The notes under the pieces: model-generated
Seen by the model: only the letters and a program-made list of their open reading frames with translations
Told to the model about the DNA's origin: nothing
Databases searched by the model: none
Assembly: GCF_001884735.1 (NCBI RefSeq)
Contig: NZ_MJAP01000001.1
Span: 186,001 to 250,000 of the forward strand
DNA length: 64,000 nt
Direction of reading: 5' to 3'
Source: Natronohydrobacter thiooxidans
Lineage (GTDB): Bacteria > Pseudomonadota > Alphaproteobacteria > Rhodobacterales > Rhodobacteraceae
Shown here: positions 44,593 to 53,632 of the stretch, piece by piece
Position numbering within the stretch: position 1 is the stretch's first letter
Layout of the letters: each line of letters starts with the position of its first letter
Program-made: the position numbers and the translations under genes

Positions 44593-46028
44593 CCCTACCG
44601 CTTCTGTCTGTTACGGGCCTCTCGGTCGCCTATGGCAGCACTGAGGTGTTGCGCGATATCAGCTTCGATCTGATGCCGGGGCAGGCACTGGGCATTCTAG
44701 GGCTGTCGGGCTGCGGCAAGACAACGCTGCTGCGCGCGCTTCTGGGGATGTTGCCGCCCTCTGCAAAGGTGCGGGGGCAGATGCGGACGGGCAGCGGCGC
44801 TATTGCACTCTCCAACCGGGCCGCCCTGCGCGCGCGATTGGGGCGCGAGATCGGCTTTGTCGCGCAAAACCCCTTTGACGCCTGCGCCCCCCTGCGGACC
44901 GTTCGCGCCCATGTGGAGGAAGCCTGGCGCGCGCATGGGCTTCGGCCGGATGCCGCGCGCATCGCAGCCCTTTGCGCGCAGCTGGGGCTGGATCCTGCGA
45001 TGCTGGATCACTACCCGCATGAATGGTCGGGCGGCATGCTGCAACGCGCCAATATCGCCGCCGCTGTGGCATTGGCCCCGCCGGTTGTTCTGGCGGATGA
45101 GCCGACCTCGGCCGTGGATGCCGATACGGCAGCGGCTGTGATGGACTGCCTGCGCGCGGGCGCCCCCGGGACGGTCATCGTCAGCCATGACCTCCCGCTG
45201 GTGGCGCGCTATGCCGATCAGGTGCTGCTGATCGAAGAAGGGCGCATCACGGCCCGCGCGCCCCGCACTGCATTTGCTGCAGGCCGCTTGCCCGCCCCGT
45301 TGCAGGACTTTCGTGAGAGCGGCACGCTGCCACCGGCGCGACCGTCCGGCACGGATGTGGTTCTGCAAGCGACCGATCTGGTGCTTGTGCGCGGCGGGCG
45401 GCAGCTCGCCCCGCCTTTGTCCTTCAGCCTGCGCGCAGGCGAGATCTTCGGCGTTGCAGGGCGCTCTGGCCTTGGCAAAAGCACGCTTCTGGCTGTGCTG
45501 GCGGGGCATTTGCCCGCCGCTCGCGGCACGGTGCTGCGCGACGGTGTCGCCCGCGCCCCGCGGAACGGCGAGGTTCTGACCCTGTTTCAGGATGCTCTGT
45601 CCAGCATGAACCCGCGCTGGCCGCTGTCGCGCATCGTGGCCGAACCCGTGACGACCGGGCCCCTGCGCGTGCCGCCAGTCTCCCAGACGGCTGCCGCCTG
45701 CATGGCCCTTGCAGAGTTCGGGCTGTCCCATATACGCCCGGACGCGCGTCCCGGCACCTTGTCCACCGGACAGGGCCAACGCGTGACGCTCGCCCGCGCC
45801 AGCCTTGCCGCGCCGCGCCTTGTGCTGGCGGACGAACCCACCAGCGCGCTTGATCCCCAACAGAAGGCGCGCGCCCTTGCGGGCCTGTCGCATCTGGCCC
45901 GCAAGGGCGCAGCTATCGTCTTTGTCAGCCATGACACGACATTGCTCGATGCGGTCTGTAACCGCGTCATGCAGATGCAGCCCCTGGGCTGTGGCAGGTC
46001 GAAGCAAGAAAGGGGCTTGATCGCCTGA
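44589..46028 (+). CDS. ABC transporter ATPase with two fused NBDs (DppD-DppF-like)
   Basis: 479 residues holding both ATPase domains of a Dpp/Nik-type importer in one chain. First: Walker A GLSGCGKTT near 38, signature WSGGMLQRANIA, Walker B VVLADEPTSAVD. Second from about 260: Walker A GRSGLGKST, signature LSTGQGQRVTLA, Walker B LVLADEPTSALD. Both domains look catalytically intact. ATGA overlap with the permease. The operon ends here, with no clear terminator before the convergent tRNA gene. Confidence 0.92.
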   Translation: MTLPLLSVTGLSVAYGSTEVLRDISFDLMPGQALGILGLSGCGKTTLLRALLGMLPPSAKVRGQMRTGSGAIALSNRAALRARLGREIGFVAQNPFDACAPLRTVRAHVEEAWRAHGLRPDAARIAALCAQLGLDPAMLDHYPHEWSGGMLQRANIAAAVALAPPVVLADEPTSAVDADTAAAVMDCLRAGAPGTVIVSHDLPLVARYADQVLLIEEGRITARAPRTAFAAGRLPAPLQDFRESGTLPPARPSGTDVVLQATDLVLVRGGRQLAPPLSFSLRAGEIFGVAGRSGLGKSTLLAVLAGHLPAARGTVLRDGVARAPRNGEVLTLFQDALSSMNPRWPLSRIVAEPVTTGPLRVPPVSQTAAACMALAEFGLSHIRPDARPGTLSTGQGQRVTLARASLAAPRLVLADEPTSALDPQQKARALAGLSHLARKGAAIVFVSHDTTLLDAVCNRVMQMQPLGCGRSKQERGLIA

Positions 46029-46175
46029 CTTGGCGTGCACTGGTTCTTGAGCTGAGCCGCAGGTTCCGCCTGGTCTCCATTTGGGCGCACGCATTCTGCG
46101 GTCCCGTCGAAGGGGCAGGCGAATCCGGTCCCCGCAAGAACAGAGCTTCCCTGTTTGGAACAATTACTTTGAAGG

Positions 46176-46252
46176 TGGTGATCCCGGAAGGACTCGAACC
46201 CTCAACCTGCCGATTAGAAGTCGGCTGCTCTATCCAGTTGAGCTACGGGACC
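46176..46252 (-). tRNA. tRNA-Arg (anticodon UCU)
   Basis: 77 nucleotides, including an encoded 3' CCA. The acceptor stem pairs GGTCCCG with CGGGATC. The D-arm contains TAGCTCAACTGGATAGAGCA, the anticodon loop CTTCTAA has anticodon TCT at 46216-46218, and the T-arm has GGTTCGAGTCC. It reads AGA codons, which are rare in this GC-rich genome. Lies alone between the ABC operon and rpmB. Confidence 0.95.
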
Positions 46253-46313
46253 ACATTCGCTGAATAGCCGTTTGGCCAAGCGCCTGCAACGCGCATCCGT
46301 CGGGGCAGCAATG

Positions 46314-46340
46314 AAAAAAGCCCCCGCAAATGCAGGGGCT
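46314..46340 (-). terminator. Rho-independent terminator of rpmB
   Basis: Read on the minus strand: AGCCCCTGC, loop ATTT, GCGGGGGCT (one G-T pair) and then six T. It begins about 22 bases after the rpmB stop. Confidence 0.9.
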
Positions 46341-46361
46341 TTGACATGCAAGACGTGAGGA

Positions 46362-46649
46362 TCAGGCTGCGCCCTGTGCCTTCGACAGTTCGCGTTTGAT
46401 CTTCAGGGCATTCGCCGAAAGCTCTTCGTCTTTCGCACGGCCGAGATAGGCATCCAGACCGCCACGGTGATCGACCGACCGCAGGGCGGCAGAGGATACG
46501 CGCAGCTTGAAGCTGCGGCCCAGCGCTTCCGACTGAAGCGAGACATCCTGCAGGTTGGGCAGGAAGCGACGGCGAGTCTTGTTATTTGCGTGGCTGACAT
46601 TGTTGCCCGTCATCGGGCCTTTTCCGGTGAGTTCGCAGCGGCGCGACAT
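46362..46649 (-). CDS. rpmB: 50S ribosomal protein L28
   Basis: 95 residues, [20 protein letters not shown] at the start and [24 protein letters not shown] in the core, the alphaproteobacterial L28 form. ATG at 46649 follows GAGGAAAAG; an open frame upstream has no similarity. Monocistronic with its own terminator. Confidence 0.96.
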   Translation of the reverse strand: MSRRCELTGKGPMTGNNVSHANNKTRRRFLPNLQDVSLQSEALGRSFKLRVSSAALRSVDHRGGLDAYLGRAKDEELSANALKIKRELSKAQGAA

Positions 46650-46826
46650 GGGCTTTTCCTCGACTGATGGTTGCCAGATTCTGCTTTGGCAAACACAAAG
46701 TAAAAGGCACTGCAAAGCAGCGCCGGTGTGACATTGCGGGCTTCTATGGTGTAACCGCTGCGGCGTCAAGCGATTCCGTTGCCGATTTGCAGGGTGGTGG
46801 TGACTGATATCCGGGTGCTGTCGGTG

Positions 46827-47804
46827 TCATGCGTTCAGGTGATCGTGCAGCATTTGCGCGAGGGCGCGCGTATGGGTAATCTCGCCATCCGCGAGTTGAT
46901 CCGACAGCATCTCCAATGCCTTGCGTGCTTCTGTGCTGCGCAATCTCGCCAGCAAGGCTTCGCGCAGATCGGCTTCGAACCAGAACCGCGCCTGAGCCTT
47001 GCGGATCGCGTCGAAATGCCCCGACTCGCGGCGCCAGTCGACCAATGTGCGGATCTCCTCCCAGACTGTATCCAGCCCGGTATCGGCCAGAGCAGAGACG
47101 GTCATCGCTTTGGGGAAGCCTTCGGGATCCTGGGGGCGGCGGCGCAGCAGGCGCAAGGCACCCGCATAATCCGCGCAGGTGCGGGTGGCGGTGGCTTTCA
47201 GGTCGCCATCGGCCTTGTTGACCACGATCATATCGGCCACTTCCATGATGCCACGCTTGACGCCCTGCAATTCGTCGCCCCCCGCCGGGGCCAGCAGCAG
47301 CAGGAACACATCCGAGAGTTCGGCAACGACGGTTTCGGACTGGCCGACGCCCACGGTTTCGATCAGAACGATGTCGAAACCGGCGGCCTCGCACAGGGCC
47401 ACAGCCTCGCGCGTGCGGCGGGCAACGCCGCCCAGATGCGACTGGCTGGGGCTGGGGCGGATGAATGCGTCCGGTGTGCGTGCCAGCCGTTCCATCCGCG
47501 TCTTGTCACCAAGGATCGAGCCGCCGGTGCGTGCACTGGAGGGATCGACCGCCAGAACCGCCACGCGCAGGCCCCGGCTGACCAGCATCAGGCCGAAGCT
47601 TTCGATGAAGGTGGATTTTCCGACACCCGGTGTTCCCGACAGGCCGATGCGTATGGCCTGCCGTCCCGCGCCCGCAAGGCGTTCCAGCAGCATATCCGCA
47701 GCGGCGCGATGCTCGGGTCTGGTGCTTTCGACCAGGGTGATGGCGCGTGCAAGGGCGCGGCGGTCGCCGGCAAGTACCGCATCGGCCAAAGCTGAATTGT
47801 CCAT
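46827..47804 (-). CDS. meaB: Methylmalonyl-CoA mutase-associated GTPase MeaB
   Basis: G3E-family GTPase chaperone of 325 residues that gates adenosylcobalamin delivery to methylmalonyl-CoA (or ethylmalonyl-CoA) mutase. Walker A GLSGTPGVGKST, the AVDPSSARTGGSILGDKTRM block, ETVGVGQSE and NKADGD are all present. ATG at 47804 follows GGGAGGG. No mutase gene is adjacent. With mcl1 in the same window it supports an ethylmalonyl-CoA/propionyl-CoA route that needs B12. Confidence 0.95.
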   Translation of the reverse strand: MDNSALADAVLAGDRRALARAITLVESTRPEHRAAADMLLERLAGAGRQAIRIGLSGTPGVGKSTFIESFGLMLVSRGLRVAVLAVDPSSARTGGSILGDKTRMERLARTPDAFIRPSPSQSHLGGVARRTREAVALCEAAGFDIVLIETVGVGQSETVVAELSDVFLLLLAPAGGDELQGVKRGIMEVADMIVVNKADGDLKATATRTCADYAGALRLLRRRPQDPEGFPKAMTVSALADTGLDTVWEEIRTLVDWRRESGHFDAIRKAQARFWFEADLREALLARLRSTEARKALEMLSDQLADGEITHTRALAQMLHDHLNA

Positions 47805-47904
47805 GCTGTACCCTCCCTGCTGACTGACGCTCAGTTCTGGCCCGGTCATGCAAGAATTGTCCAGCCCTGTCGAGCCCTCCGGAGGCAGGCTTTTCCGGGG
47901 AAAC

Positions 47905-47932
47905 GAAAAACGCCCGCCAGTCTGGCGGGCGT
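47905..47932 (-). terminator. Rho-independent terminator of rpsO
   Basis: On the minus strand, the near-continuous inverted repeat ACGCCCGCC...GGCGGGCGT with a short loop is followed by TTTTTC. It starts about 24 bases after the rpsO stop. Confidence 0.9.
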
Positions 47933-47955
47933 CGAATTCGGTCTGTTCCGGCAGA

Positions 47956-48225
47956 TCAGCGACGGATGCCGAGCTTGCCGATCAGATCCCGGTAGCGGCC
48001 TTCATCCTTGCTCTTGAGGTAGTCAAGAAGCTTGCGGCGGGTCGCAACCAGTTTGAGAAGCCCACGGCGGGAATGGTTATCCTTCTTGTGGGTCTTGAAA
48101 TGCTCGGTCAGATTCGTGATGCGCTTGGTCAGCACGGCGACCTGAACTTCGGGCGAGCCGGTGTCGCCATCGGCGCGGGCGAAATCCTTGATGAGCTGGG
48201 TCTTGTCTTCAACAGTAATCGACAT
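47956..48225 (-). CDS. rpsO: 30S ribosomal protein S15
   Basis: 89 residues beginning [16 protein letters not shown], with the 16S-binding core [16 protein letters not shown] and [23 protein letters not shown] is 6 bases before the ATG. Single gene with terminator. Usual neighbours truB and pnp are not adjacent. Confidence 0.97.
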   Translation of the reverse strand: MSITVEDKTQLIKDFARADGDTGSPEVQVAVLTKRITNLTEHFKTHKKDNHSRRGLLKLVATRRKLLDYLKSKDEGRYRDLIGKLGIRR

Positions 48226-48501
48226 CGGGATCTCCTTTGGTTTGAAGTGGACGGCGCAGGCCGGGATGTCGTCCAGCATGGCCCTGTCATGCAGCAGTAG
48301 CACGCGCAGGTCGGTTAGCCGAGAAACAGGAGAAAGAAAAGCCCCGATTGTGGCGCGGCGGCGTCTGTTCTCGGGTCGTTAACCAAGATTAAACTTTTCC
48401 AGAGGGTAAAAGGTGAATCTGCTTAGTTAATGCATCTGTCGTGAGTCATAATCACCTCTGGGGAATGCGGCCCATCCGGTCGCCAGCAAGGGTGATGACT
48501 T

Positions 48502-49500
48502 ATGTGGCTCGTCTTGGGACTGCTCGCAGCGCTGTCGGCGACATCCTTTCTGGATCATGGCTACAGCGCTATCGCCAATGCAGATGACGATGACGATAAC
48601 GACGACCATACGGGACGCGACGAGGGCGACAAGGCCGATGACAGCGGTTCTACTGCAGCTTTTGCGGGTATGTTGCAGGAACTGTCCTTGTCAGAACACG
48701 ACATTTATCCGCTCGCGGATGGCGCGCCGATGGGCGGGCTGCCCGTGAACGGGGATGCCGGATTATTCGATGAACTGGACGAGCGCGTCCATAGCAGTGA
48801 TCATTTTCCTCCGGCAGAGCCACCACAGCCGGTTGTGCGGATCGGCACGGATGAGGATGACCGGCTGAACGGTGGCGCGGCCAATGACACGCTGATCGGT
48901 GGCGCAGGCGATGATACGCTGATCGGGGCGGGCGGGGACAACCTGTTGCAAGCCGATAGCGGCAATAACCACATGCAGGGTGGCGAAGGGCATGACACGC
49001 TGATTGGTGGCACAGGCAATGACACGTTGATCGGGGGATGGGGGGATGATCTGCTGATTGCCGGAGCGGGGGACAACCTGCTATTCGGTGGCGCGGGCAA
49101 TGACACGCTGGTCGGGGCATGGTTCGACGAGGACGGAAACGACATCAGTGGCGAGAACACGCTGAATGGCGGGGCAGGGGATGATATTCTTATCGCCGGT
49201 CAGGGCGATGTCCTGCATGGCGGTGAAGGAGCGGATCAGTTTGTGCTGGGCGACTGGCTGGCGGGTGCCAGCCCGGCGACGATCATGGATTACACGCCTG
49301 AAATGGACCAGATCGCGCTCTATTTCGACACGGACCGGATCGCGGCGCCGGAGGTGACGGTGACATTCTCTGATACCGCGCCCGACATGGCAGAGATCCG
49401 CTTGGAGGGGCATGTCATCGCGTTTGTTGCAAATGCGCAGGGGCTGGAGGCCGGGGATATCCGGCTGGTCCCGCTGCCAGTAGCTATCGCGGCGGAGTGA
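48502..49500 (+). CDS. RTX-type calcium-binding repeat protein
   Basis: 332 residues. A hydrophobic start (WLVLGLLAALSATSFL) is followed by a low-complexity acidic run DADDDDDNDD-like at about 28-35. From about 115 to 245 come at least seven GGxGxDxLxxG nonapeptide-type units (for example GGAGDDTLIG, GGTGNDTLIG, GGAGNDTLVG) that form a calcium beta-roll. A C-terminal domain follows (MDYTPEMDQIALYF). Such proteins are usually secreted by type I systems; the N-terminal hydrophobic segment is unusual for that and may anchor it. No T1SS genes are adjacent. Confidence 0.82.
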   Translation: MWLVLGLLAALSATSFLDHGYSAIANADDDDDNDDHTGRDEGDKADDSGSTAAFAGMLQELSLSEHDIYPLADGAPMGGLPVNGDAGLFDELDERVHSSDHFPPAEPPQPVVRIGTDEDDRLNGGAANDTLIGGAGDDTLIGAGGDNLLQADSGNNHMQGGEGHDTLIGGTGNDTLIGGWGDDLLIAGAGDNLLFGGAGNDTLVGAWFDEDGNDISGENTLNGGAGDDILIAGQGDVLHGGEGADQFVLGDWLAGASPATIMDYTPEMDQIALYFDTDRIAAPEVTVTFSDTAPDMAEIRLEGHVIAFVANAQGLEAGDIRLVPLPVAIAAE

Positions 49501-49509
49501 AGGCAGTCG

Positions 49510-51426
49510 TCACGCCCGTTTGCCCAGTTGGGCGATGCTCAGAACATCCAGCACCTTGGCTTCGATCTGCGGGGCGTTCATCGCCGCGACGTCATACATG
49601 TCGCGCGGATTGGCCTGATCTATGAAGATATCGGGCAGGACCATCGAGCGGAACTTTATCCCCAGGTCGAAAACCCCTTCATCGGCCAGAAGCTGCGCGA
49701 CATGGCTGCCGAAGCCGCCAATGGCGCCTTCTTCGATGGTGATCAGCGCCTCATGGTCCCGTGCCAGTCGCAGGATCATGTCACGATCCAGCGGCTTGGC
49801 GAAGCGCGCATCGGCAACAGTCGGTGAGATGCCCTTCGCCCTCAGGGATTCGCAGGCGCGGAGCACTTCGCCCAGCCGCGTCCCGAAAGACAGGATCGCC
49901 ACGCGCGACCCTTCGTGGATCAGACGGCCCTTGCCGATTTCCAGCGGCATGCCGCGCTCGGGCATCTCCACGCCTTCGCCCTCGCCACGCGGGAAGCGGA
50001 ATGCAATCGGGCCATCATCATGGGCGACAGCGGTCGCGACCATATGGACGAGTTCGGCCTCATCTGCGGCGGCCATGACGACAAAACCCGGCAGATTGGC
50101 GAGATAGGCAATATCGAAGCTGCCCGCATGGGTGGCCCCATCCGCGCCGACCAGCCCGGCGCGATCAATCGCGAAACGCACCGGCAGACGCTGGATTGCC
50201 ACGTCATGCACGACCTGATCATAGCCGCGCTGCAGAAAGGTCGAATACATCGCACAGAAGGGTTTCATGCCGCCCGCGGCCAGCCCCGCGCAGAAGGTCA
50301 CGCCATGCTGCTCGGCAATCGCCACATCGAACATGCGCTGGGGAAAATGCTTCGCGAACAGATCAAGCCCCGTCCCGTCCGGCATGGCCGCAGTTACCGC
50401 CACGATCCTGTCATCGCGCTGCGCTTCCGCAATCAGGCTTTCGGCGAATACCTTGGTATAGCTCGGTGCATTCGAGGGGGCTTTCTGCTGCTTCCCTGTC
50501 ACCAGATCGAATTTCGCGCGCGCATGGCCGCGGTCGGCGGCATCCTCGGCGGGGGCGTAGCCCTTGCCCTTCTTGGTCAGGATATGAATGAGCATCGGTT
50601 CGTCCGCGCGCTCGCGCAGGGTGCGGAAGACCCAGAGCAACTGTTCCAGATCATGCCCGTCAATCGGGCCGACATAGTTGAAGCCCAGTTCCTCGAAGAG
50701 CGTGCCACCAACGGTCACATGTTTGAGCAGATCCTTCGCGCGACGCGCACCCTGCTGGATCGGACCGGGCAGCAGCGACAGCGCGCCTTTCATGGCGTTC
50801 TTCAGTTCCTGAACCGGCTTGTCGGTGTAGAGCCGCGACAGGTAAGAGGACATCGCCCCGGTAGGGGGCGCAATCGACATTTCATTGTCATTGAGGATGA
50901 CGAACATCCGCCGCCCCAGATGGCCCGCATTGTTCAGCGCCTCATAGGCCATGCCTGCGCTGATCGACCCATCGCCGATAACGGCAATCGCGTCGCCCAG
51001 CGCGGGGTCCGGGGCGCCGCCCAATTCGCGTGCCATTGTGAATCCCAGTGCGGCCGAGATTGATGTCGAGCTATGCGCGGCGCCGAATGGGTCATAGGGG
51101 GATTCGCTGCGTTTGGTGAAACCCGACAACCCGTCCTTCTGGCGCAAGGTTCGGATGCGGTCACGGCGACCTGTCAGGATCTTGTGCGGGTAGCATTGGT
51201 GCGATACGTCCCAGATCAGCCGGTCGCGCGGGGTGTCAAAGACCGCATGCAATGCGACTGTCAGTTCCACCACGCCCAGCCCCGCGCCCAGATGGCCACC
51301 GGTTTCGGATACGGCGGCAATCGTCTCGGCGCGCAGTTCATCCGCCAGTTGGCGCAATTCCCGGTCACTGAGCGATTTGAGATCCGCGGGGAAGCGTACC
51401 TTGTCCAGTAGCGGAGTATTCGGCAT
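49510..51426 (-). CDS. dxs: 1-deoxy-D-xylulose-5-phosphate synthase
   Basis: Thiamine-diphosphate enzyme of 638 residues that condenses pyruvate and glyceraldehyde 3-phosphate, the entry to the MEP isoprenoid pathway. It shows [18 protein letters not shown] (TPP motif), HDLEQL, the transketolase-central domain with [17 protein letters not shown], and a C-terminal transketolase domain. Last gene of a four-gene leftward operon with ispA, which supplies prenyl diphosphates from the same pathway. Convergent with the RTX gene across 9 bp. Confidence 0.97.
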   Translation of the reverse strand: MPNTPLLDKVRFPADLKSLSDRELRQLADELRAETIAAVSETGGHLGAGLGVVELTVALHAVFDTPRDRLIWDVSHQCYPHKILTGRRDRIRTLRQKDGLSGFTKRSESPYDPFGAAHSSTSISAALGFTMARELGGAPDPALGDAIAVIGDGSISAGMAYEALNNAGHLGRRMFVILNDNEMSIAPPTGAMSSYLSRLYTDKPVQELKNAMKGALSLLPGPIQQGARRAKDLLKHVTVGGTLFEELGFNYVGPIDGHDLEQLLWVFRTLRERADEPMLIHILTKKGKGYAPAEDAADRGHARAKFDLVTGKQQKAPSNAPSYTKVFAESLIAEAQRDDRIVAVTAAMPDGTGLDLFAKHFPQRMFDVAIAEQHGVTFCAGLAAGGMKPFCAMYSTFLQRGYDQVVHDVAIQRLPVRFAIDRAGLVGADGATHAGSFDIAYLANLPGFVVMAAADEAELVHMVATAVAHDDGPIAFRFPRGEGEGVEMPERGMPLEIGKGRLIHEGSRVAILSFGTRLGEVLRACESLRAKGISPTVADARFAKPLDRDMILRLARDHEALITIEEGAIGGFGSHVAQLLADEGVFDLGIKFRSMVLPDIFIDQANPRDMYDVAAMNAPQIEAKVLDVLSIAQLGKRA

Positions 51427-51459
51427 GGTCTGCTCTTCCCGTTGCGGTCGCTGAAGCGT

Positions 51460-52335
51460 TCAGTTCTGACGGGCGATAACGAATTCTGCCGTCTGTCGCA
51501 ACATCTGGCCCTTCTTTCCATAGGGGGCAAGGGCGGCCTGGGCTTGTTCAACGAGGGTCTTTGCGCGGATTTTCGCGCCCTCCAGCCCCAGATGCGAGAC
51601 GAATGTCGCCTTGCCCGCCGCCGCGTCCTTTTGCAGCCGCTTTCCGGCCAGGCTAGCATCGCCCTCGACATCAAGGATGTCATCCGCAATCTGAAAGGCA
51701 AGCCCCAGTGCCTGGGCATAGCGCGCCAGCGGGCCAGTATCGGCCTGCGCCATCCGGGCACCGGCGCAGGCAGACCATTCGATCAGCGCCCCGGTCTTGC
51801 CAGCCTGCAACACCGTGATTTCTTCCAGGGTCAGCGGAACGGTCGCGGTCTCGGCACCGATATCGAGCGCCTGACCATAGACCATTCCGGCCGCGCCCGC
51901 AGCCTGCGCCATGCTGGCGATCAGGTCCAGCCGGGCTTCTGGCGAGGGGGCGGCATCCGGGCGCGCGAGAAGCCCGAAGGTCAGGGTCTGCAAGGCATCG
52001 CCCGCCAGAATGGCCGTGGCCTCGTCCCATTTGACATGCACGGTCGGCTGACCGCGGCGCAGGTCGTCATCATCCATGGCGGGCAGGTCATCATGCACAA
52101 GCGAACAGGCATGCATCGCTTCAATCGCGGCGGCGGCCTGCAGCGCGATTTCGGGAGAAACGCCGTGCAGACGGGCCGATTCGAGCACCAGAAAGCCGCG
52201 CAGTTTCTTGCCGCCCCGCGCGGCATAAGCCATGGCGTCCCGTACATCGGATTCCGGCAACAAGCCGATTTCCGCTTGCAGGCGCGCCGCGATCTGGCGC
52301 GCTGCTTCGGCCAGTGCACGGGCGAAATCGCTCAT
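51460..52335 (-). CDS. ispA: Farnesyl diphosphate synthase (polyprenyl synthetase)
   Basis: All-alpha prenyltransferase of 291 residues. First aspartate-rich motif [14 protein letters not shown] near 83-96, second DDILDVEGD near 220, both with Mg-binding aspartates. It makes C15 from IPP and DMAPP/GPP for quinones, carotenoids or lipid carriers. Overlaps xseB by four bases and is 33 bp upstream of dxs. Confidence 0.95.
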   Translation of the reverse strand: MSDFARALAEAARQIAARLQAEIGLLPESDVRDAMAYAARGGKKLRGFLVLESARLHGVSPEIALQAAAAIEAMHACSLVHDDLPAMDDDDLRRGQPTVHVKWDEATAILAGDALQTLTFGLLARPDAAPSPEARLDLIASMAQAAGAAGMVYGQALDIGAETATVPLTLEEITVLQAGKTGALIEWSACAGARMAQADTGPLARYAQALGLAFQIADDILDVEGDASLAGKRLQKDAAAGKATFVSHLGLEGAKIRAKTLVEQAQAALAPYGKKGQMLRQTAEFVIARQN

Positions 52336-52571
52336 GCGGAAAACGGCTCCGTGCCTTTCGGGGTGCCATCCTCGGCCAGCCGGATCGCCTCGACCCGCAT
52401 CTGCGCCGCGTTCAGCCGGGCCTCGCAGTGTTTCTTCAACTCCGCGCCACGCTCATAGAGGGTGATCGACTGATCGAGTGCCACATCTCCGCGTTCCAGC
52501 CGGGTCACAATATCTTCCAGCGCGCGCAGGGCTTCTTCGAAGCTCATTTCGGAAACAGGTTTGTCGCTCAT
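52332..52571 (-). CDS. xseB: Exodeoxyribonuclease VII small subunit
   Basis: 79 residues with the XseB core [20 protein letters not shown] and [19 protein letters not shown], a coiled helical hairpin that wraps the XseA subunit. ATG at 52571 overlaps the stop of the deacetylase gene and its stop overlaps ispA, both ATGA. The xseB-ispA-dxs order is widespread in proteobacteria. Confidence 0.95.
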   Translation of the reverse strand: MSDKPVSEMSFEEALRALEDIVTRLERGDVALDQSITLYERGAELKKHCEARLNAAQMRVEAIRLAEDGTPKGTEPFSA

Positions 52572-53503
52572 GCGCCTTTCTCCATCAGCACGCTTATATG
52601 CGCCGCGACGCTTGCCGCCAGCGCCGACAGGTCGTAGCCGCCTTCGAGGCAAGAGACCAGACGCCCGCTGGCATGGCGCGCGGCAATGTCACACAAAGCG
52701 CCTGTGACCCAGGCGAAATCCTGCTCGACCAATGAGAGCTGCGCCAGGGGATCGTCGCGATGCGCATCAAACCCTGCCGAGACGATCACCAGCTCCGGCG
52801 CGAAGCGGTCGAGTTGCGGAAGCACCGCGTCTTCATAGATTTGCCGGAAACCTGCGCCATCCGTGCCGGGGGCAAGCGGTACATTCAGTACATTGCCATG
52901 CGCGCCGCGTTCTTCCGGTCGACCCGAGCCCGGCCAAAGCGGCATCTGATGGCTGGAAACAAAGAAACTGCGCGCCTCGGACCAGAGAAGATCCTGCGTG
53001 CCATTGCCATGATGCACGTCGAAATCCACCACGGCCACGCGGGTCAGTCCGTGCCGTTCCATGGCATGTCTGGCGGCTATCGCGACGGTCCCGAACAGGC
53101 AAAAGCCCATAGGTGTCTGGGTTTCGGCGTGATGGCCAGGAGGCCGCATCGCGACAAAGGCGTTCCGGGCCGTTCCTGCCATGACCAGATCAATCGCGTG
53201 ACAGGCGCCGCCGACAGCACGGCTGGCCGCATCGAAAGACCCGTTCGATACATGTGTATCGGCATCAAGCTGATAGATCCCGGCAGCGGGAATCGCCTTG
53301 CGGATACGGTCGATATAAGCTTCGGGATGGCAGAGCAGAAGCTGCGCCTGTTGTGCCAAAGGGGCGTCGATCCGCAAGAGCGAAGCGAATTCCGGGGCCG
53401 AAAGCGCTTCGGAAATAGCTTCGATCCGGGCAACCTGTTCAGGATGTCCGGGCGGTGTCTGGTGGCGCAGGGCGTCGGGATGCGTGAGGTAAGCTGTTGT
53501 CAT
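52568..53503 (-). CDS. Histone deacetylase family protein (acetylpolyamine amidohydrolase-like)
   Basis: Zn-dependent deacetylase of 311 residues. Conserved segments MRPPGHHAE (the two catalytic histidines), [11 protein letters not shown] (metal ligands), [12 protein letters not shown] (metal aspartate) and LEGGYDL. Bacterial members act on acetylpolyamines, acetoin-type metabolites or small acetyl compounds; the substrate is unknown here. First gene of the leftward operon to dxs, overlapping xseB by four bases. A much longer frame continues upstream, but the protein begins at [10 protein letters not shown]. Confidence 0.92.
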   Translation of the reverse strand: MTTAYLTHPDALRHQTPPGHPEQVARIEAISEALSAPEFASLLRIDAPLAQQAQLLLCHPEAYIDRIRKAIPAAGIYQLDADTHVSNGSFDAASRAVGGACHAIDLVMAGTARNAFVAMRPPGHHAETQTPMGFCLFGTVAIAARHAMERHGLTRVAVVDFDVHHGNGTQDLLWSEARSFFVSSHQMPLWPGSGRPEERGAHGNVLNVPLAPGTDGAGFRQIYEDAVLPQLDRFAPELVIVSAGFDAHRDDPLAQLSLVEQDFAWVTGALCDIAARHASGRLVSCLEGGYDLSALAASVAAHISVLMEKGA

Positions 53504-53632
53504 GGGTGCGAGGCTAGTCGATCCGGCAAAAGGGGGGAAGTGCGATTTTGCCCTCCTTGGGCGCTTGCCCCTGCCTGGCAGCGGTGGCAGTCTGTGCGCA
53601 GGGCCAAGAGCTCGCTCCAGCCAGGACATTTC

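Noticed and set aside
40008..46252. Genomic island integrated at tRNA-Arg
   Set aside because: The B12-regulated cluster ends near a tRNA gene, but there is no integrase, no duplicated tRNA 3' end on the far side, and composition matches the surroundings.
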